DNA of 64,000 bases from positions 19,058 through 83,057 of the forward strand of contig NZ_JHZA01000021.1 in assembly GCF_000621165.1 (NCBI RefSeq), given 5' to 3'. Below, in pieces: positions 1 to 11,118 of this stretch. A model generated the notes under the pieces. That model worked only from the letters and a program-made list of their open reading frames with translations. It was not told the origin of the DNA and searched no databases. The DNA comes from Enterovibrio calviensis DSM 14347 (lineage in GTDB: Bacteria > Pseudomonadota > Gammaproteobacteria > Enterobacterales > Vibrionaceae). A program made the translations under genes and the position numbers. Positions within the stretch are counted from its first letter, which is position 1; each line of letters begins with the position of its first letter.

Positions 1-686
1 ACACCATCACTAATAATGGTGTCATCAAGCGCACCGCGGTCGATCGTCGTACACGCGCCTATCTCGACACGATCGCCAATCACCACAGTACCGACTTGAG
101 GGATCTTAACCCAGCGACCTTTGTCATTCGCATAACCAAAACCATCAGAACCGATCACAGTGCCTGACTGCACTAAGCAAGACGCACCAATTTGAACACC
201 ATGATAGACACTCACGTTTGCCCAGAGCTTGGTATTCGCGCCAAGTTTTGCATTTTTACCGACAAAAGAACCTGCGCCGACTTGAACATGGTCACCAAGC
301 TCAGCACCCTCTTCGATCACGGCATTGTGACCAATAGAGACGCCCTCTCCAAGTATTGCGGACGGTGACACATATGCACTAGGCGCAATATCGGTCGCGC
401 AACGCGGCGTCGAATCTAACAGCTGAGCTGTCAATGCATAACCTAAATACGGGTCTTTAACCACAAGCGCATTGCCACTGCAGTATGCGAGGTCGGCTTC
501 CTTGACCATCACCGCGCTGGCTTGACATTGTGCGAGGTGTTTACGGTACTTGCTGCTCGACAAAAATGTAATCTGCCCATCAGCAGCCTTATCCATACCC
601 GCAATTGAAGAGATGACAACTGTACCGTCGCCATGCAATTCAGCACCCAGTTTTTCCGCTAATTCAGCGAGCGTAATAGAAGCCAT
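1..686 (-). CDS. lpxD: UDP-3-O-acylglucosamine N-acyltransferase LpxD (partial, C-terminus off window)
   Basis: Third step of lipid A synthesis: LpxD transfers a 3-hydroxyacyl chain from acyl-ACP to the 2-amino group of UDP-3-O-acyl-glucosamine. The 228 visible residues begin [17 protein letters not shown], the N-terminal uridine-binding domain. From about residue 105 the sequence becomes hexapeptide repeats of a left-handed beta-helix, including GFGYAND. The catalytic histidine of the family (His239 in E. coli) would lie just beyond the window edge. The start is the ATG 13 bases before the skp stop codon region, in the order bamA-skp-lpxD conserved in gammaproteobacteria; fabZ and lpxA are expected next, off the window. 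Identity is secure; the truncation is only the window boundary. Confidence 0.96.
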   Translation of the reverse strand, partial: MASITLAELAEKLGAELHGDGTVVISSIAGMDKAADGQITFLSSSKYRKHLAQCQASAVMVKEADLAYCSGNALVVKDPYLGYALTAQLLDSTPRCATDIAPSAYVSPSAILGEGVSIGHNAVIEEGAELGDHVQVGAGSFVGKNAKLGANTKLWANVSVYHGVQIGASCLVQSGTVIGSDGFGYANDKGRWVKIPQVGTVVIGDRVEIGACTTIDRGALDDTIISDG

Positions 687-698
687 TTTTTACCTTAC

Positions 699-1208
699 TT
701 ATTTGACTGCTTTCAGTACTTTCTCTGATAGGTCATCTTTCGGGCTTGCATACAAAACGGCTTGACGATCTAACACCATGTCATAGCCTTCTTTTTTCGC
801 AAGACGTGTGATGGCCTTTTGCAGTTTTTCTACTAATTTACGTTGTTCTTCAGCACTACGTTTACGCTCATCTTCTTTCAGATTGCCGACTTTAAGCTTG
901 TAGTCTGCATCATAAGATTGTAGTTCGCGTTGAAGCTTAGTGCGCTCGCTATCACTCATCAGCTCGCCATTACGCTTCAGTTTTTCAACGCCTTTTTGCA
1001 ACTTGCTTTCCAAACGCTCAACTTCGGCAATGCGGTCTTTAAACTCTTTGCGCAGATTTTCGCTCACATTGCTTTGCTTGGCCATTTGAGCCAGCACAGG
1101 ACCCGTCGCAACGTAGCCAACTTTTTGAGCCGCTTCAGCCGCAGATGCAAATACAGAAGCACTGAACATGGCTAGGCAAAGGCCTGCCGCTTTGATAGTA
1201 GGTTTCAA
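699..1208 (-). CDS. skp: Periplasmic chaperone Skp (OmpH)
   Basis: Skp is a trimeric periplasmic holdase that carries unfolded outer-membrane proteins from the Sec translocon to the BAM complex. The 169-residue product has a Sec signal peptide (MKPTIKAAGLCLAMF..., likely cleaved near residues 26-28). A small core follows (KVGYVATGPVLAQM), then a long charged coiled-coil arm (about residues 45-140, rich in Lys, Arg, Glu and Leu), and a return to the core ending in VLDRQAVLYASP. Length and layout match the family. It lies between bamA and lpxD on the same strand with short gaps, so cotranscription with its client-handling partner bamA is likely. Confidence 0.95.
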   Translation of the reverse strand: MKPTIKAAGLCLAMFSASVFASAAEAAQKVGYVATGPVLAQMAKQSNVSENLRKEFKDRIAEVERLESKLQKGVEKLKRNGELMSDSERTKLQRELQSYDADYKLKVGNLKEDERKRSAEEQRKLVEKLQKAITRLAKKEGYDMVLDRQAVLYASPKDDLSEKVLKAVK

Positions 1209-1230
1209 TCTATTCTCCTAATATTGAAAA

Positions 1231-3630
1231 TCAGAACGTTTGGCCAATTGTGAAGGTAAAGAATTCTTCATCATCGCCTTCGTAACTCTTGATAGGCTTC
1301 GACAACGAGAACACCAGCGGCCCCATCGGAGAGCGCCACTGAATAGCCGCCCCATAAGACGCACGATAATTGCTTGGGTCGCTATAGTCGTAAATGTATT
1401 CTTGTCCGCTGATAACGCGAGCATTATCTAAGTCATACTCGGTATCCCATACCGAGGCGGCATCAACAAACACACTCGTACGAATCGAGTTTTTCATTTC
1501 GACAGAAACAAACGGCGTTGGCACGATTAACTCGACACTTGCCAATGCAATGGCGTTACCACCTACAGAGTCGTTGCTACCCACCAACGCTGGATTATTG
1601 CCTGCGCCTTGGTCATACACCGCTTTAGGGCCAGCAGTGTTCGAGCGGAAGCCACGCAGTGTTGAGTAACCACCAGCATAGAAGTTTTCATAGAACGGCA
1701 GTAAGTACTCATTCTCGTCGTTCTTGCCATAGCCATTACCGTATCCCAGACGGCCGCGCATGAGCAGCGAGAAGCTGTGTGATTCAGTCAATGGTACGTA
1801 CTGTCTTACATCATATTGCGCTTTAAAGTACTGGGCATCAGAACCCGGAACCGTCATGCGGAATGATGCACGTTGATAATTACCAGCAGTTGGGAAGAAA
1901 CCTCGGTTAAGGTTGTTGCGACTCCAACTAACAGACCAATCAAAGTCATCGACTTCTAGCCCGCTGTCATCAGTCACGTTGTCTCCCATTGAATCGAGGA
2001 ATTTCTGGATCTGATAATAGCCGCCCAGATTTTCAATTTGGCGATGGGTATACCCCAGCGAGAAATCGAAGTAGTTCAGCTCATCAAATGGGAAACCCCA
2101 CGTTAGGCTAGTGCCATAGCTTTTGTCGGTATAATCAACGATGTTTGCGTCTGACGCTTCAAACTCATTATAAAAAATCTTTCCGCCCAAACTGATGCCA
2201 TCAAGTGTCCAGTATGGGTCGCGATAATCCAATGTCAGGTTTTTTTGATAATCGTTAATCATGGCATTGATACCAAAACGATTACCCGAACCCGCAAAGT
2301 TGTCTTGCTGTAAGCCTGCTTGGAAACTAATGCCCGACTCAGTACCGTAACCAATACCAAAGTTCACACTGCCGGAGTTGGTTTCTTTGACGAAATACTC
2401 TACATCGACCTGATCATCAGTACCTGGAACACGGGTTGTGCGAACATCAACAGTTTCGAAAAAGCCGAGTCGATTAAGGCGCTCTTTACTGGTTTCTACT
2501 GACTTAGCATTAAGCCATGAACCTTCCATCTGACGCATTTCTCGGCGTAATACCTCATCACGAGTGATCTGGTTACCAGAGAACTTAATGTTGCGAACAT
2601 AAACACGCTTGCCCGGATCGACATTCACGTTTAAGGCAACGGTGTTTGCATCGTCGTTAAATTCAGGAATGGTAGCAACTTGCGGGTAGGCATAACCTTG
2701 TTCGCCCAGCGCTCGCTTAACTTCATCTTCTAAGCGCGTCACTTTCTCGCCGCTGTAGACTTCGCCGTCCTCAAATGGCACAAGCGAAGCAAATGCAGCA
2801 CTGTCCTTTCCGCCACGCACATTGACGTCAGAAACCGTATACGGTTGCCCTTCATCGATGTTAAGGGTGATATACACGCCCTTTTTGTCAGGCGAAATGG
2901 AGACGTTTGTCGCGTCAACACGGAATTTCAAATAGCCACGGTTGAGATAGAATGAGCGAAGGCTCTCTAAATCGCCGGCCAGCACTTGTTTTTGATACTG
3001 TTCATTGGCGAGAAAATTCCACCAAGGCACATTTGCACGTAGCTTAAAATTATTTTTAAGTTCTTCGTCGCTAAACACCGTGTTGCCAATGAAATTGATC
3101 TGCTGGATGGTCGCAGAAACACCTTCAGTGAATACAAACTTAATGTCGGCGCGATTACGCGGAAGTGGGGTGATAACGGCGTTGACCAGCGCGTTATACT
3201 TACCCACGCTGTAATAGAAATCTTCCAGTCCCTTTTCGATATTTGAGAGCGTGGTGCGATCAAGCGCTTCACCAACGCGTAAACCTGACGCGGCGAGATT
3301 CTCAGAAAGCTGCTCATCTTCGATGGCAGAATTTCCTGAAAACGAAATACTCGCCACCGTTGGTCGCTCAATCACCTTAACGAGAAGGTCATCACCATCC
3401 CTAAAGACTCGAACGTTTTCGAAGTTCCCTGATGAGAACAAGGATTTGATGATCCCTGATACATCGCCTTCATCAATATTGTCGCCAACTCGCACGGGCA
3501 TCGAAAGCAACGCCGCACCGAGACTGACTCGCTGGAGCCCCTCAAATCGAATGTCTTCTACTACGAACTCATCGGCCGTAACAGAACTTGAAAGAAGAAG
3601 AGAGGCCAGTAAAAGTTTTTTCATCGCCAT
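1231..3630 (-). CDS. bamA: Outer membrane protein assembly factor BamA
   Basis: Essential core of the BAM machine that folds and inserts beta-barrel proteins into the outer membrane. The 799-residue product has a signal peptide (MAMKKLLLASLLLSSSVTA), five POTRA domains over about residues 22-420, and a C-terminal 16-strand Omp85 barrel. Recognisable segments include DIRFEGLQRVSLGAALLSMP, VLRREMRQMEGSWL, FGIGYGTESGISFQAG and YENFYAGGYSTLRGF; the last holds the RGF lid motif, with Leu before it where E. coli has Val. It ends in Phe (TIGQTF), as expected for an outer-membrane barrel signal. The MAMKK start matches the E. coli protein. Flanked by rseP and skp. Confidence 0.97.
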   Translation of the reverse strand: MAMKKLLLASLLLSSSVTADEFVVEDIRFEGLQRVSLGAALLSMPVRVGDNIDEGDVSGIIKSLFSSGNFENVRVFRDGDDLLVKVIERPTVASISFSGNSAIEDEQLSENLAASGLRVGEALDRTTLSNIEKGLEDFYYSVGKYNALVNAVITPLPRNRADIKFVFTEGVSATIQQINFIGNTVFSDEELKNNFKLRANVPWWNFLANEQYQKQVLAGDLESLRSFYLNRGYLKFRVDATNVSISPDKKGVYITLNIDEGQPYTVSDVNVRGGKDSAAFASLVPFEDGEVYSGEKVTRLEDEVKRALGEQGYAYPQVATIPEFNDDANTVALNVNVDPGKRVYVRNIKFSGNQITRDEVLRREMRQMEGSWLNAKSVETSKERLNRLGFFETVDVRTTRVPGTDDQVDVEYFVKETNSGSVNFGIGYGTESGISFQAGLQQDNFAGSGNRFGINAMINDYQKNLTLDYRDPYWTLDGISLGGKIFYNEFEASDANIVDYTDKSYGTSLTWGFPFDELNYFDFSLGYTHRQIENLGGYYQIQKFLDSMGDNVTDDSGLEVDDFDWSVSWSRNNLNRGFFPTAGNYQRASFRMTVPGSDAQYFKAQYDVRQYVPLTESHSFSLLMRGRLGYGNGYGKNDENEYLLPFYENFYAGGYSTLRGFRSNTAGPKAVYDQGAGNNPALVGSNDSVGGNAIALASVELIVPTPFVSVEMKNSIRTSVFVDAASVWDTEYDLDNARVISGQEYIYDYSDPSNYRASYGAAIQWRSPMGPLVFSLSKPIKSYEGDDEEFFTFTIGQTF

Positions 3631-3663
3631 TGCTGCTCTGAGTGTCCTTGCTAAACGCTGATT

Positions 3664-5019
3664 TTATAGTCGGGCAAAATCGTTAAATAACGCCACGGCC
3701 ATCAGTACTACGATAATGGCTGAACCAACCCGATATCCTATATCCTGCACACGTTCAGAAACGGGGCGGCGTGTCACGGCTTCAACACCAAAAAATAACA
3801 GGTGTCCGCCATCAAGAACCGGTAACGGTAACAGGTTAATAATGCCTAAATTCACGCTAATCAGCGCGAGAAAACCAAGAAAGTATACCAGACCGAAGTC
3901 CGCGGTCATCCCTGCACCTTTGGCAATTGAAATTGGGCCACTCAAGTTTTTCACGGCGACATCGCCCGTGAATAACTTTTTGATCATTTGTGCAGTCAGC
4001 ACCACCACCTGCCACGTTTTGTCCATAGCGGCAGGAATGGCTTCTAACGGGCCATACTGCAGTGTAAAGCGGTACGTTTCTGGCCATTCCCCAACTTGTG
4101 GGGCGAACCCAGCGTAACCAACTTGCTTATTCCCTTGCTCGCGGCTATTCGGAGTCAGCGAGAACGTCATGTCACGTCCATCTCGATTCACAACGATTGG
4201 CAGCATCATTTCTGGGTGAGCTCGAACAACATTGACAATCAAACTCCAATCATCAACGGTTTGACCGTCAACTGAGACCAATTTGTCACCAACTTGCAAA
4301 CCAGCCTGTTCTGCTGCGCTCCCCTCAATAACCTGCGCGATCACGTTAGTGATCTCCGGCGAATAAGGTGTTAATCCTAATGTACGTAACGCTGATTGAT
4401 ACTCAGGATCAAAAGACCAGGTAGTCAAATCCAACGATTTATCGACCGTATAACCTGCACTCTCGTTCGGCATCACCGATAACGTCATTTCGTCATCACC
4501 AATATGCGAAATAAGCTGCAAGTTAACAGATTCCCAATCAGGCGTTTGGATACCAGATACGGCAGTAAGTTCCATGCCACTCTCTAATCCGGCCTGCGCA
4601 GCAATAGATTGGGGAGCTACCTCACCAATCACTGGCTTTATCGCAGGTGTACCCATCACCATCACTAGCCAGTAAGCCACGATGGCAAACAGGAAATTGG
4701 CAAGAGGACCTGCTGCGACAATAGCACTGCGTTGCCACAATGGACGATTGTTGAATGCCATGTCTTTTTGTTCAGGAGGCACATCGTCAACACGCTCGTC
4801 GAGCATTTTGACATAACCACCAAGCGGTATCATAGCAATCGTGTATTCGGTACCGTCTTTGCCGACGCGTTGCCAAATCGCCTTACCAAAACCAATAGAG
4901 AAGCGCTCGACTTTCACACCACATCGGCGAGCAACCCAAAAATGCCCATACTCATGCACGGCTACCAAAATACCGAGCGCAACGATGAAGAAAAGTAAAT
5001 TCCAAAGAATGCCGCTCAT
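3664..5019 (-). CDS. rseP: Site-2 protease RseP, regulator of the sigma-E response
   Basis: Intramembrane zinc metalloprotease that cleaves RseA after DegS, releasing sigma-E when outer-membrane protein folding fails. It also trims leftover signal peptides. The zinc motif HEYGH is at residues 22-26 in the first membrane helix. Two tandem periplasmic PDZ domains follow (about 115-300, including [20 protein letters not shown]). The second catalytic segment, with [14 protein letters not shown], lies near residue 400. Length 451 is normal. Its ATG overlaps the dxr stop by 4 bases, so translation is coupled. Position directly upstream of bamA links stress sensing to the BAM machine. Confidence 0.96.
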   Translation of the reverse strand: MSGILWNLLFFIVALGILVAVHEYGHFWVARRCGVKVERFSIGFGKAIWQRVGKDGTEYTIAMIPLGGYVKMLDERVDDVPPEQKDMAFNNRPLWQRSAIVAAGPLANFLFAIVAYWLVMVMGTPAIKPVIGEVAPQSIAAQAGLESGMELTAVSGIQTPDWESVNLQLISHIGDDEMTLSVMPNESAGYTVDKSLDLTTWSFDPEYQSALRTLGLTPYSPEITNVIAQVIEGSAAEQAGLQVGDKLVSVDGQTVDDWSLIVNVVRAHPEMMLPIVVNRDGRDMTFSLTPNSREQGNKQVGYAGFAPQVGEWPETYRFTLQYGPLEAIPAAMDKTWQVVVLTAQMIKKLFTGDVAVKNLSGPISIAKGAGMTADFGLVYFLGFLALISVNLGIINLLPLPVLDGGHLLFFGVEAVTRRPVSERVQDIGYRVGSAIIVVLMAVALFNDFARL

Positions 5020-6212
5020 CGCGTCAATCCTTTCATGCAGTCTTTTGCCATTTCACGCGCCTTAGTATCAATTTCAAGTAAACATTCCATGCTTGATGGC
5101 TCCATTAACTCAGCCCGTTGTAGCACAGCATCATTGATCTCGGCAATCTGCATAAATCCAATATTGCCAGCCAGAAATGCCTCAACGGCGACTTCGTTCG
5201 CAGCGTTTAGTGTGGTGGTAGCTGCTTGGCCAACGTAACACGCTTCGATGGCAAGTTTCAGGCAAGGGTAGCGATCAAAATCGGGTTTCAAGAAGGTAAA
5301 ATCACCGACTTCACTAAAGTCGAGTGGCTTCACACCTGCGTCAATGCGATTAGGATAAGACATGGCATACGCGATCGGCGTACACATATCAGGATGACCC
5401 ATTTGTGCTAACACTGAGCCGTCGCGATACTGAACCATAGAATGGATAACAGACTGTGGATGAATGATCACATCAAGCTGATCTCGTTTAGCATTAAATA
5501 GCCAACGCGCTTCGATATATTCCAACCCCTTATTCATCATGGTGGCGGAATCTACCGAGATTTTAGGACCCATCGACCAATTTGGATGGGCGATAGCTTG
5601 AGCTGGCGTAACCGATGCCAAAACATCAATATCGGTATAACGAAACGGCCCACCAGAGCCTGTCAGCAAAATCTTACTGACACCTTCAGAGGCGAGATCG
5701 CAAATACCGGGATTGGATTGAATAGACGCAGGGAGACATTGGAATATCGCGTTGTGTTCACTGTCGACAGGAAGCAACTCTGCGCCATACTGATGCACGG
5801 CATCAATAAAGAACTGCCCAGACATGACGAGGGCTTCTTTATTCGCTAACAGGATACGCTTACCCGCTTTTACCGCTGCCATGGTGGGCATTAAACCTGC
5901 CGCCCCCACCACTGCCGCCATCACGGTATCGACGTCATCATGGCAAGCAATCGCACATAGGCCGTCAATGCCACTGAGCACTTCTGTTTTCGAACCTTGG
6001 TTGGCCAGAGCCAAACGCAAAGATTTTGCAGCCGTATCATCAGCCATTGCTGCAAACTTGGGGCTCCACTTCAAACACAGAAGCAGCATTTCATTGACGT
6101 TAGCATTCGCGGCAATGGCAAAGACACGGTACGCCGAAGGATTTTTTTCGACGACTGCTAGCGTGCTTGTCCCAATTGAGCCTGTTGCACCAAGAATCGT
6201 TAAATTACGCAT
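5016..6212 (-). CDS. dxr: 1-deoxy-D-xylulose 5-phosphate reductoisomerase (DXR/IspC)
   Basis: Second enzyme of the MEP isoprenoid pathway: rearranges and reduces DXP to 2-C-methyl-D-erythritol 4-phosphate with NADPH and a divalent metal; target of fosmidomycin. The N-terminus carries the NADPH-binding signature [13 protein letters not shown]. The metal-binding loop [14 protein letters not shown] contains the conserved Asp and Glu, and NPNRID-type and [12 protein letters not shown] segments follow. At 398 residues it is full length. It lies between cdsA and rseP; the uppS gene two positions upstream uses isoprenoid units made by this pathway. Confidence 0.96.
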   Translation of the reverse strand: MRNLTILGATGSIGTSTLAVVEKNPSAYRVFAIAANANVNEMLLLCLKWSPKFAAMADDTAAKSLRLALANQGSKTEVLSGIDGLCAIACHDDVDTVMAAVVGAAGLMPTMAAVKAGKRILLANKEALVMSGQFFIDAVHQYGAELLPVDSEHNAIFQCLPASIQSNPGICDLASEGVSKILLTGSGGPFRYTDIDVLASVTPAQAIAHPNWSMGPKISVDSATMMNKGLEYIEARWLFNAKRDQLDVIIHPQSVIHSMVQYRDGSVLAQMGHPDMCTPIAYAMSYPNRIDAGVKPLDFSEVGDFTFLKPDFDRYPCLKLAIEACYVGQAATTTLNAANEVAVEAFLAGNIGFMQIAEINDAVLQRAELMEPSSMECLLEIDTKAREMAKDCMKGLTR

Positions 6213-6278
6213 AGAAAACTCTAATCATTGTTTCGTCTGGTCAAAAGACAACTCACCGGCAAAATGCCGGTGAATGAT

Positions 6279-7127
6279 TTATGCCAACCAGAAATACAAT
6301 ACGGTGAAAACAGGAAAGGCAGCAGTTAGGCTGTCGATTCTATCCAGTATTCCGCCATGACCAGGAAGAATACTGCCACTGTCTTTCACACCAGCTACTC
6401 GCTTAAACATGCTTTCAGCAAGGTCGCCCAGTACGGAGGCAAATGATGTCACCAAAGCAACAACGCCAAGCATCGGGAGTGAAGAAAACGGAATCGAAAA
6501 GTAATTCGCCGCAGCAAGAGTGACAGCAACCGATGCAATCAAACCACCAATAAGACCTTCAACCGTCTTATTTGGGCTAACAGAAGGTGCCATTTTGCGT
6601 TTACCGAAGCGCTTACCTGAAAAGTACGCCCCTGTGTCAGCAGCCCAAACCAGCAGACAAACCGTCAATACCAATTTAGCGCCGAGAAAAGGGTCAAGTT
6701 CATAGTGATAAGCACGAAGTAACAGAACACTCCATAGAAATGGAACCAATGTTAATACGCCGAAGACTTGTTGCAACGGAGCACTGTTAGCCCACCACCC
6801 TGTTGCTTTGGGGTACTTCAAAACCATACCCGTTGCCACTAACCACCACAGTGCACCGATTAACGCAATCGCGCCTGCATTGAATGTGGATAAATTCATC
6901 CCTAATTCTGACAGTGGCAGTAAAAACGCCGAGCTAAGAAGTACCGCTGCGGGCACGAAAAAAGCCCCCAGACGAGAAGACGTTACGACAAATTTTGTCC
7001 ATTCCCAGTGACCAAGCAGGGTAACACCAGCCACGGCAATAATAAAAAGTTGGAACGGCAAAAAGAAGATACCTGCGATAACTAATGGCGCTAACACAGA
7101 AGCCGTTAAGACACGTTGTTTCAGCAA
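6279..7127 (-). CDS. cdsA: Phosphatidate cytidylyltransferase CdsA
   Basis: Makes CDP-diacylglycerol from phosphatidate and CTP, the branch point for all membrane phospholipids. The 282-residue product is strongly hydrophobic, with about eight predicted membrane segments. It carries the family signature near the C-terminus: SMFKRVAGVKDSGSILPGHGG followed by DRIDSL. The start is TTG (LKQR follows, matching the E. coli N-terminus MLKYR), with a GAGGG Shine-Dalgarno six bases upstream. It follows uppS by about 10 bases, so the two are probably cotranscribed. Confidence 0.94.
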   Translation of the reverse strand: MLKQRVLTASVLAPLVIAGIFFLPFQLFIIAVAGVTLLGHWEWTKFVVTSSRLGAFFVPAAVLLSSAFLLPLSELGMNLSTFNAGAIALIGALWWLVATGMVLKYPKATGWWANSAPLQQVFGVLTLVPFLWSVLLLRAYHYELDPFLGAKLVLTVCLLVWAADTGAYFSGKRFGKRKMAPSVSPNKTVEGLIGGLIASVAVTLAAANYFSIPFSSLPMLGVVALVTSFASVLGDLAESMFKRVAGVKDSGSILPGHGGILDRIDSLTAAFPVFTVLYFWLA

Positions 7128-7137
7128 ACGAAACCCT

Positions 7138-7908
7138 CTATTTTTCTACTTGTAACATGGCCTTAATTTGTTCACCGGTGCAGCCAAAACGGCGCTCACG
7201 GTTGATAAACCAAGCGATGGCTTCGGTAAGACTGGTCTCATCGAAGTCGGGCCAAAACTGTTCAGTAAAATACAGCTCTGCATAAGCTGCCTGCCACAAC
7301 ATAAAGTTGCTGATGCGGCACTCTCCACTGGTTCGAATCATCAAATCAACATCAGGCATAAACGCTGTTGTTAGATGTGCTTGAATATCGGCTTCGGTCA
7401 ACTGTTGCGGTGGAATTTCTCCACGTTCAACTTGACCCGCCAATTTTTGAACTGCTTGTAATATATCCCATTGTCCGCCGTAATTAGCGGCCACGTTTAA
7501 AGTGAGTCCACGGTTGTTCGCAGTCAGCGCTTCTGCCGACGCAATCTTATCTTGTAATGACTGACTAAATCGCGACTTATCGCCGATTACCTTGAGCCGA
7601 ACACCATTTTTATGAAGGCGTTTTACTTCACGTCCTAAAACCGTGACAAAAAGCTCCATCAATAGGCTGACTTCTTCTTCCGGACGGCGCCAGTTCTCAC
7701 TGCTGAACGCAAACAGGGTGAGTACTTGTATGCCGAGGCGGTTAGCAGTAGAAACCGTTTTTCGAACAGCATCAACACCGGCTTTGTGCCCAAACATTCG
7801 GGCTTTACCGCGTGCTTTTGCCCAACGGCCATTTCCGTCCATAATGACGGCAATGTGTTTGGGAAGCAGGCTAGGGTCTATCTCTAGACAGGAGGATTGG
7901 GAGCTCAT
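7138..7908 (-). CDS. uppS: Undecaprenyl diphosphate synthase (cis-prenyltransferase) UppS/IspU
   Basis: Condenses eight isopentenyl diphosphates onto farnesyl diphosphate in cis to make undecaprenyl diphosphate, the carrier lipid for peptidoglycan and O-antigen. The signature [17 protein letters not shown] holds the metal-binding Asp. [11 protein letters not shown] and [15 protein letters not shown] are the other conserved blocks; the family usually has GE-x-RLSNF in the last. Two ATG codons occur in tandem. The second (7906-7908) is preferred because AAGGA lies five bases upstream of it but only two from the first. About 256 residues, normal for the family. Confidence 0.95.
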   Translation of the reverse strand: MSSQSSCLEIDPSLLPKHIAVIMDGNGRWAKARGKARMFGHKAGVDAVRKTVSTANRLGIQVLTLFAFSSENWRRPEEEVSLLMELFVTVLGREVKRLHKNGVRLKVIGDKSRFSQSLQDKIASAEALTANNRGLTLNVAANYGGQWDILQAVQKLAGQVERGEIPPQQLTEADIQAHLTTAFMPDVDLMIRTSGECRISNFMLWQAAYAELYFTEQFWPDFDETSLTEAIAWFINRERRFGCTGEQIKAMLQVEK

Positions 7909-7983
7909 CATTATCCTTCGCAAATAAAAAGCGCTGTACTGCTAGCACAGCGCTTTGGCAATGGAATCAGAGTGTAGCCGGAA

Positions 7984-8541
7984 TTAGACTTCCATCAACT
8001 CTTTTTCTTTCGCTTCAAGAATCGCGTCAATATCTTTTACTGCTGCATCAGTCAGCTTTTGGATATCGTCTTGACCACGACGCTCGTCATCTTCAGAAAT
8101 GTCTTTCTCTTTCAGAAGACCTTTCAAATCGCTGTTTGCATCACGACGAATGTTACGTACAGCAACACGACCGCCTTCTGCTTCACCACGAACGATCTTA
8201 ACGAGGTCACGACGACGCTCTTCAGTCAATGGTGGCAATGGAACACGAATGACTGCACCCGCAGACATAGGGTTCAGACCCAAGCTTGAGCTCATGATCG
8301 CTTTCTCTACCGCTTGCGATATTGAACGATCGAAAACTGTAATAGCCAGTGTGCGTGAGTCTTCAGCAACGATAGAAGCCAATTGCTTCAGGGGAGTCGG
8401 CGCACCGTAGTATTCTACAGACAGGCCATCTAGCAATGCAGGGTGTGCACGGCCAGTACGGATTTTAGACAGAGTATTCTTCAGCGCTTCAACGCTTTTC
8501 TGCATGCGTTCTTTCGCATCTGCGTTAATTTCATTGATCAC
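7984..8541 (-). CDS. frr: Ribosome recycling factor
   Basis: RRF works with EF-G to split post-termination ribosomes. The 185 residues match the family over the whole length: three-helix bundle ends with [27 protein letters not shown] and a C-terminal helix with [23 protein letters not shown], around the beta domain [15 protein letters not shown]. The start is GTG (GTG ATC AAT GAA) with AAGGA seven bases upstream; this aligns with the E. coli N-terminus MISDI. It sits between pyrH and uppS as in most gammaproteobacteria. Confidence 0.96.
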   Translation of the reverse strand: MINEINADAKERMQKSVEALKNTLSKIRTGRAHPALLDGLSVEYYGAPTPLKQLASIVAEDSRTLAITVFDRSISQAVEKAIMSSSLGLNPMSAGAVIRVPLPPLTEERRRDLVKIVRGEAEGGRVAVRNIRRDANSDLKGLLKEKDISEDDERRGQDDIQKLTDAAVKDIDAILEAKEKELMEV

Positions 8542-8597
8542 GAGAGTATCCTTGAAAATTCTTTTTTCTAATTCGCGGATTATGCCACTAAATTAGA

Positions 8598-9326
8598 TTA
8601 ACCGTTATTAATTAGTGTGCCTTCTTGCTCACCCATCACAACTCGGCGCAAAGCACCTGGCTTATTCATGTTAAATACACGCATCGGCATCTTGTGATCA
8701 CGTGCCAAAGTGAAGGCAGCTAAGTCCATCACTTTCAATTCTTTTTCTAGCACGTCTTGGTAAGTGAGGTGGCTGTAAAGCTCAGCATCAGGGTTTTTCG
8801 CTGGGTCATCGGTAAATACACCATCAACTTTGGTGGCTTTAATCACGATGTCTGACTCGATTTCAATACCGCGCAAACACGCCGCAGAGTCAGTCGTGAA
8901 GAATGGGTTACCAGTACCTGCAGAGAAAATGACAACGCGGCCATTACGAAGCTGGCTAATAGCTTCAGCCCAGTTGTAGCTGTCACACACACCATTGAGT
9001 GGAATCGCAGACATTACCCGCGCGTTCACATAGGCACGGTGCAATGCATCACGCATCGCCAGACCGTTCATTACGGTTGCTAGCATACCCATGTGGTCGC
9101 CCACAACCCTGTTCATACCCGCTTCGGCAAGACCTGCACCACGGAATAGGTTACCACCACCGATAACCAAGCCAACTTGCACGCCAAGCTCAACAAGTTC
9201 TTTAATTTCTTGCGCCATGCGGTCTAGAACGGCTGGGTCAATACCGAAGCCCTCTTTTCCTTGCAGCGCTTCGCCGCTCAATTTAAGCAAAATTCGTTGA
9301 TAAGCTGGTTTTGGGTTTGTAGTCAT
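8598..9326 (-). CDS. pyrH: Uridylate kinase (UMP kinase) PyrH
   Basis: Phosphorylates UMP to UDP; hexameric, activated by GTP and inhibited by UTP in the family. Recognised from [13 protein letters not shown] at the N-terminus (phosphate-binding lysine), [13 protein letters not shown], the UMP-site region [21 protein letters not shown] block (here [17 protein letters not shown]) and [16 protein letters not shown]. The ATG at 9324-9326 is chosen ([12 protein letters not shown] matches E. coli MATNAKPVYKRI), eight bases after AAAGG. A GTG six bases further upstream is too close to that site. Separated from tsf by a terminator-type hairpin. Confidence 0.95.
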   Translation of the reverse strand: MTTNPKPAYQRILLKLSGEALQGKEGFGIDPAVLDRMAQEIKELVELGVQVGLVIGGGNLFRGAGLAEAGMNRVVGDHMGMLATVMNGLAMRDALHRAYVNARVMSAIPLNGVCDSYNWAEAISQLRNGRVVIFSAGTGNPFFTTDSAACLRGIEIESDIVIKATKVDGVFTDDPAKNPDAELYSHLTYQDVLEKELKVMDLAAFTLARDHKMPMRVFNMNKPGALRRVVMGEQEGTLINNG

Positions 9327-9367
9327 GCTCACGACCTTTAGGCACTTACTTATACGGATGGGATTGT

Positions 9368-9395
9368 AAAAAGACCGCAGGATTCTGCGGTCTTT
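9368..9395. terminator. Bidirectional-type terminator between tsf and pyrH
   Basis: Perfect hairpin AAGACCGCAG-GATT-CTGCGGTCTT with A and T tracts on its two sides. On the minus strand it lies just after the tsf stop, and should end rpsB-tsf transcripts while leaving pyrH to its own promoter or to read-through. Confidence 0.85.
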
Positions 9396-9413
9396 TGGGT
9401 TCTCTGGAAAGGA

Positions 9414-10259
9414 TTAACCTTTCTGAGCAGCAGCAACTTCTTCAGCGAAGCTCATGCCAGAAGCTTTTTCGATACCTTCACCTACTTCTAGGCGAACAAA
9501 GCTAGAAACTGACGCGCCTTTCTCTTTCAAGAATTCGCCAACAGATTTCTTAGGTTCCATGATGAATGGTTGACCAGTTAGAGAAACTTCGCCGGTGAAT
9601 TTCTTCATGCGGCCAACAACCATTTTCTCAGCGATTTCTTGAGGCTTACCCTCGTTCATCGCGATTTCAACTTGGATTTGTTGCTCTTTAGCAACAACGT
9701 CAGCTGGTACGTCTTCTGGAGTAACGAACTCTGGCTTAGAAGCAGCAACGTGCATAGCTACGTGCTTAAGAACTTCTGCGTCGCCTTCACCAGCAACAAC
9801 AACACCAATGCGCTCGCCGTGACGGTAAGAAGCAATAGATGCGCCTTGAACGTATTGAACGCGACGAATAGAGATGTTCTCACCGATCTTAGTCACTAGA
9901 GCGATACGTGCTTCTTCGAATTGCGCTTGCAATTCTTCAACAGTCGCTTTAGACGCTAGAGCTGCATCAGCAACTTCGTTTGCGAATACAGTGAAGTTGC
10001 CATCTTTAGCAACGAAGTCAGTTTGGCAGTTAACTTCTACCAGTACTGCAACGCCGTCAGCATCTTTGATGATGATAGCGCCTTCGGCTGCGATGTTACC
10101 TGCTTTCTTAGCAGCTTTCGCAGCGCCACTTTTGCGCATGTTTTCGATTGCTAGTTCGATGTCAGCGTTTGCTTCTACAAGCGCCTTTTTACATTCCATC
10201 ATACCTGCGCCAGTACGCTCACGCAGTTCTTTAACCAGGGCAGCGGTAACAGTTGCCAT
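9414..10259 (-). CDS. tsf: Elongation factor Ts
   Basis: Guanine nucleotide exchange factor for EF-Tu. The N-terminal UBA-like domain reads [42 protein letters not shown]. The EF-Tu-contacting signature [16 protein letters not shown] follows at about residues 75-90, then the core and coiled-coil region containing [20 protein letters not shown]. Length 281 is normal. Downstream of rpsB with a 130-base spacer holding a strong hairpin, the standard rpsB-tsf layout. Confidence 0.97.
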   Translation of the reverse strand: MATVTAALVKELRERTGAGMMECKKALVEANADIELAIENMRKSGAAKAAKKAGNIAAEGAIIIKDADGVAVLVEVNCQTDFVAKDGNFTVFANEVADAALASKATVEELQAQFEEARIALVTKIGENISIRRVQYVQGASIASYRHGERIGVVVAGEGDAEVLKHVAMHVAASKPEFVTPEDVPADVVAKEQQIQVEIAMNEGKPQEIAEKMVVGRMKKFTGEVSLTGQPFIMEPKKSVGEFLKEKGASVSSFVRLEVGEGIEKASGMSFAEEVAAAQKG

Positions 10260-10290
10260 TGTTCATTCCTCGATTCGAAACTTTTGGGTA

Positions 10291-10318
10291 AAAATCAGGG
10301 GCCTAATATGGGCCCCTG
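10291..10318 (-). terminator. Intercistronic attenuator hairpin between rpsB and tsf
   Basis: Minus-strand hairpin CAGGGGCCC-ATATTA-GGCCCCTG (approximate arms 10296-10303 and 10310-10318) followed by TTTTT. It lies between the rpsB stop and the tsf start. A partial terminator at this spot is known in E. coli and sets more S2 than EF-Ts transcript; the same role is inferred here. Confidence 0.75.
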
Positions 10319-10389
10319 CTAACCTACTTAGCTTACAGTGCCGTTCATGACAGCCTGATGGCTAAGAACGCTCACAAGGAGCAATTGTA

Positions 10390-11118
10390 TTACTCAGCGA
10401 CTTCAACTAGCTCGTCTTCAGCTTGAGCTACGATGTCCTGGCTACGGCCTTCAGTGTAAGACTGAGCTGCAGCGTTCAGGTACAGTTGAACTGCGCGGAT
10501 TGCATCGTCGTTACCTGGGATAACGAAATCAACGCCATCTGGGTCAGAGTTGGTATCAACTACCGCGTACACTGGGATACCCAGGTTGTTTGCTTCTTTA
10601 ATAGCAATGTGCTCGTGATCAGCATCGATTACGAACAGAGCGTCTGGAAGACCAGCCATGTTCTTGATACCGCCCAGAGATTTTTCAAGTTTTTCCATCT
10701 CACGGGTGCGCATCAGAGCTTCTTTCTTAGTCAGCTTCTCGAAAGTACCGTCAGTAGACTGAACTTCAAGCTCTTTAAGACGTTTGATTGACTGGCGAAC
10801 AGTTTTCCAGTTAGTCAGCATACCGCCCAACCAACGGTTGTTCACGTAGTACTGATCACAGCTTTCAGCTGCTGCTTTAACAGATTCGCTAGCGGCACGC
10901 TTAGTACCAACGAAAAGTACTTTACCTTTACGCTCACCAACTTTAGTCAGTTCGCCAAGTACTTTGTTGAACATTGGTACAGTTTTTTCTAGGTTAATGA
11001 TATGAACCTTGTTACGTGCACCAAAGATGAATGGCTTCATCTTAGGGTTCCAGTAACGGGTTTGGTGACCAAAGTGAACACCAGCTTTAAGCATGTCGCG
11101 CATTGAAACAGTAGCCAT
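10390..11118 (-). CDS. rpsB: 30S ribosomal protein S2
   Basis: Small-subunit protein S2, needed for S1 binding and for initiation. The product begins [33 protein letters not shown] and carries [34 protein letters not shown] and the nucleotide-like fold [30 protein letters not shown]. The ATG at 11116-11118 is chosen because AGAGGAATT lies just upstream. The longer reading frame upstream of it is the untranslated leader. About 242 residues, normal. Confidence 0.97.
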   Translation of the reverse strand: MATVSMRDMLKAGVHFGHQTRYWNPKMKPFIFGARNKVHIINLEKTVPMFNKVLGELTKVGERKGKVLFVGTKRAASESVKAAAESCDQYYVNNRWLGGMLTNWKTVRQSIKRLKELEVQSTDGTFEKLTKKEALMRTREMEKLEKSLGGIKNMAGLPDALFVIDADHEHIAIKEANNLGIPVYAVVDTNSDPDGVDFVIPGNDDAIRAVQLYLNAAAQSYTEGRSQDIVAQAEDELVEVAE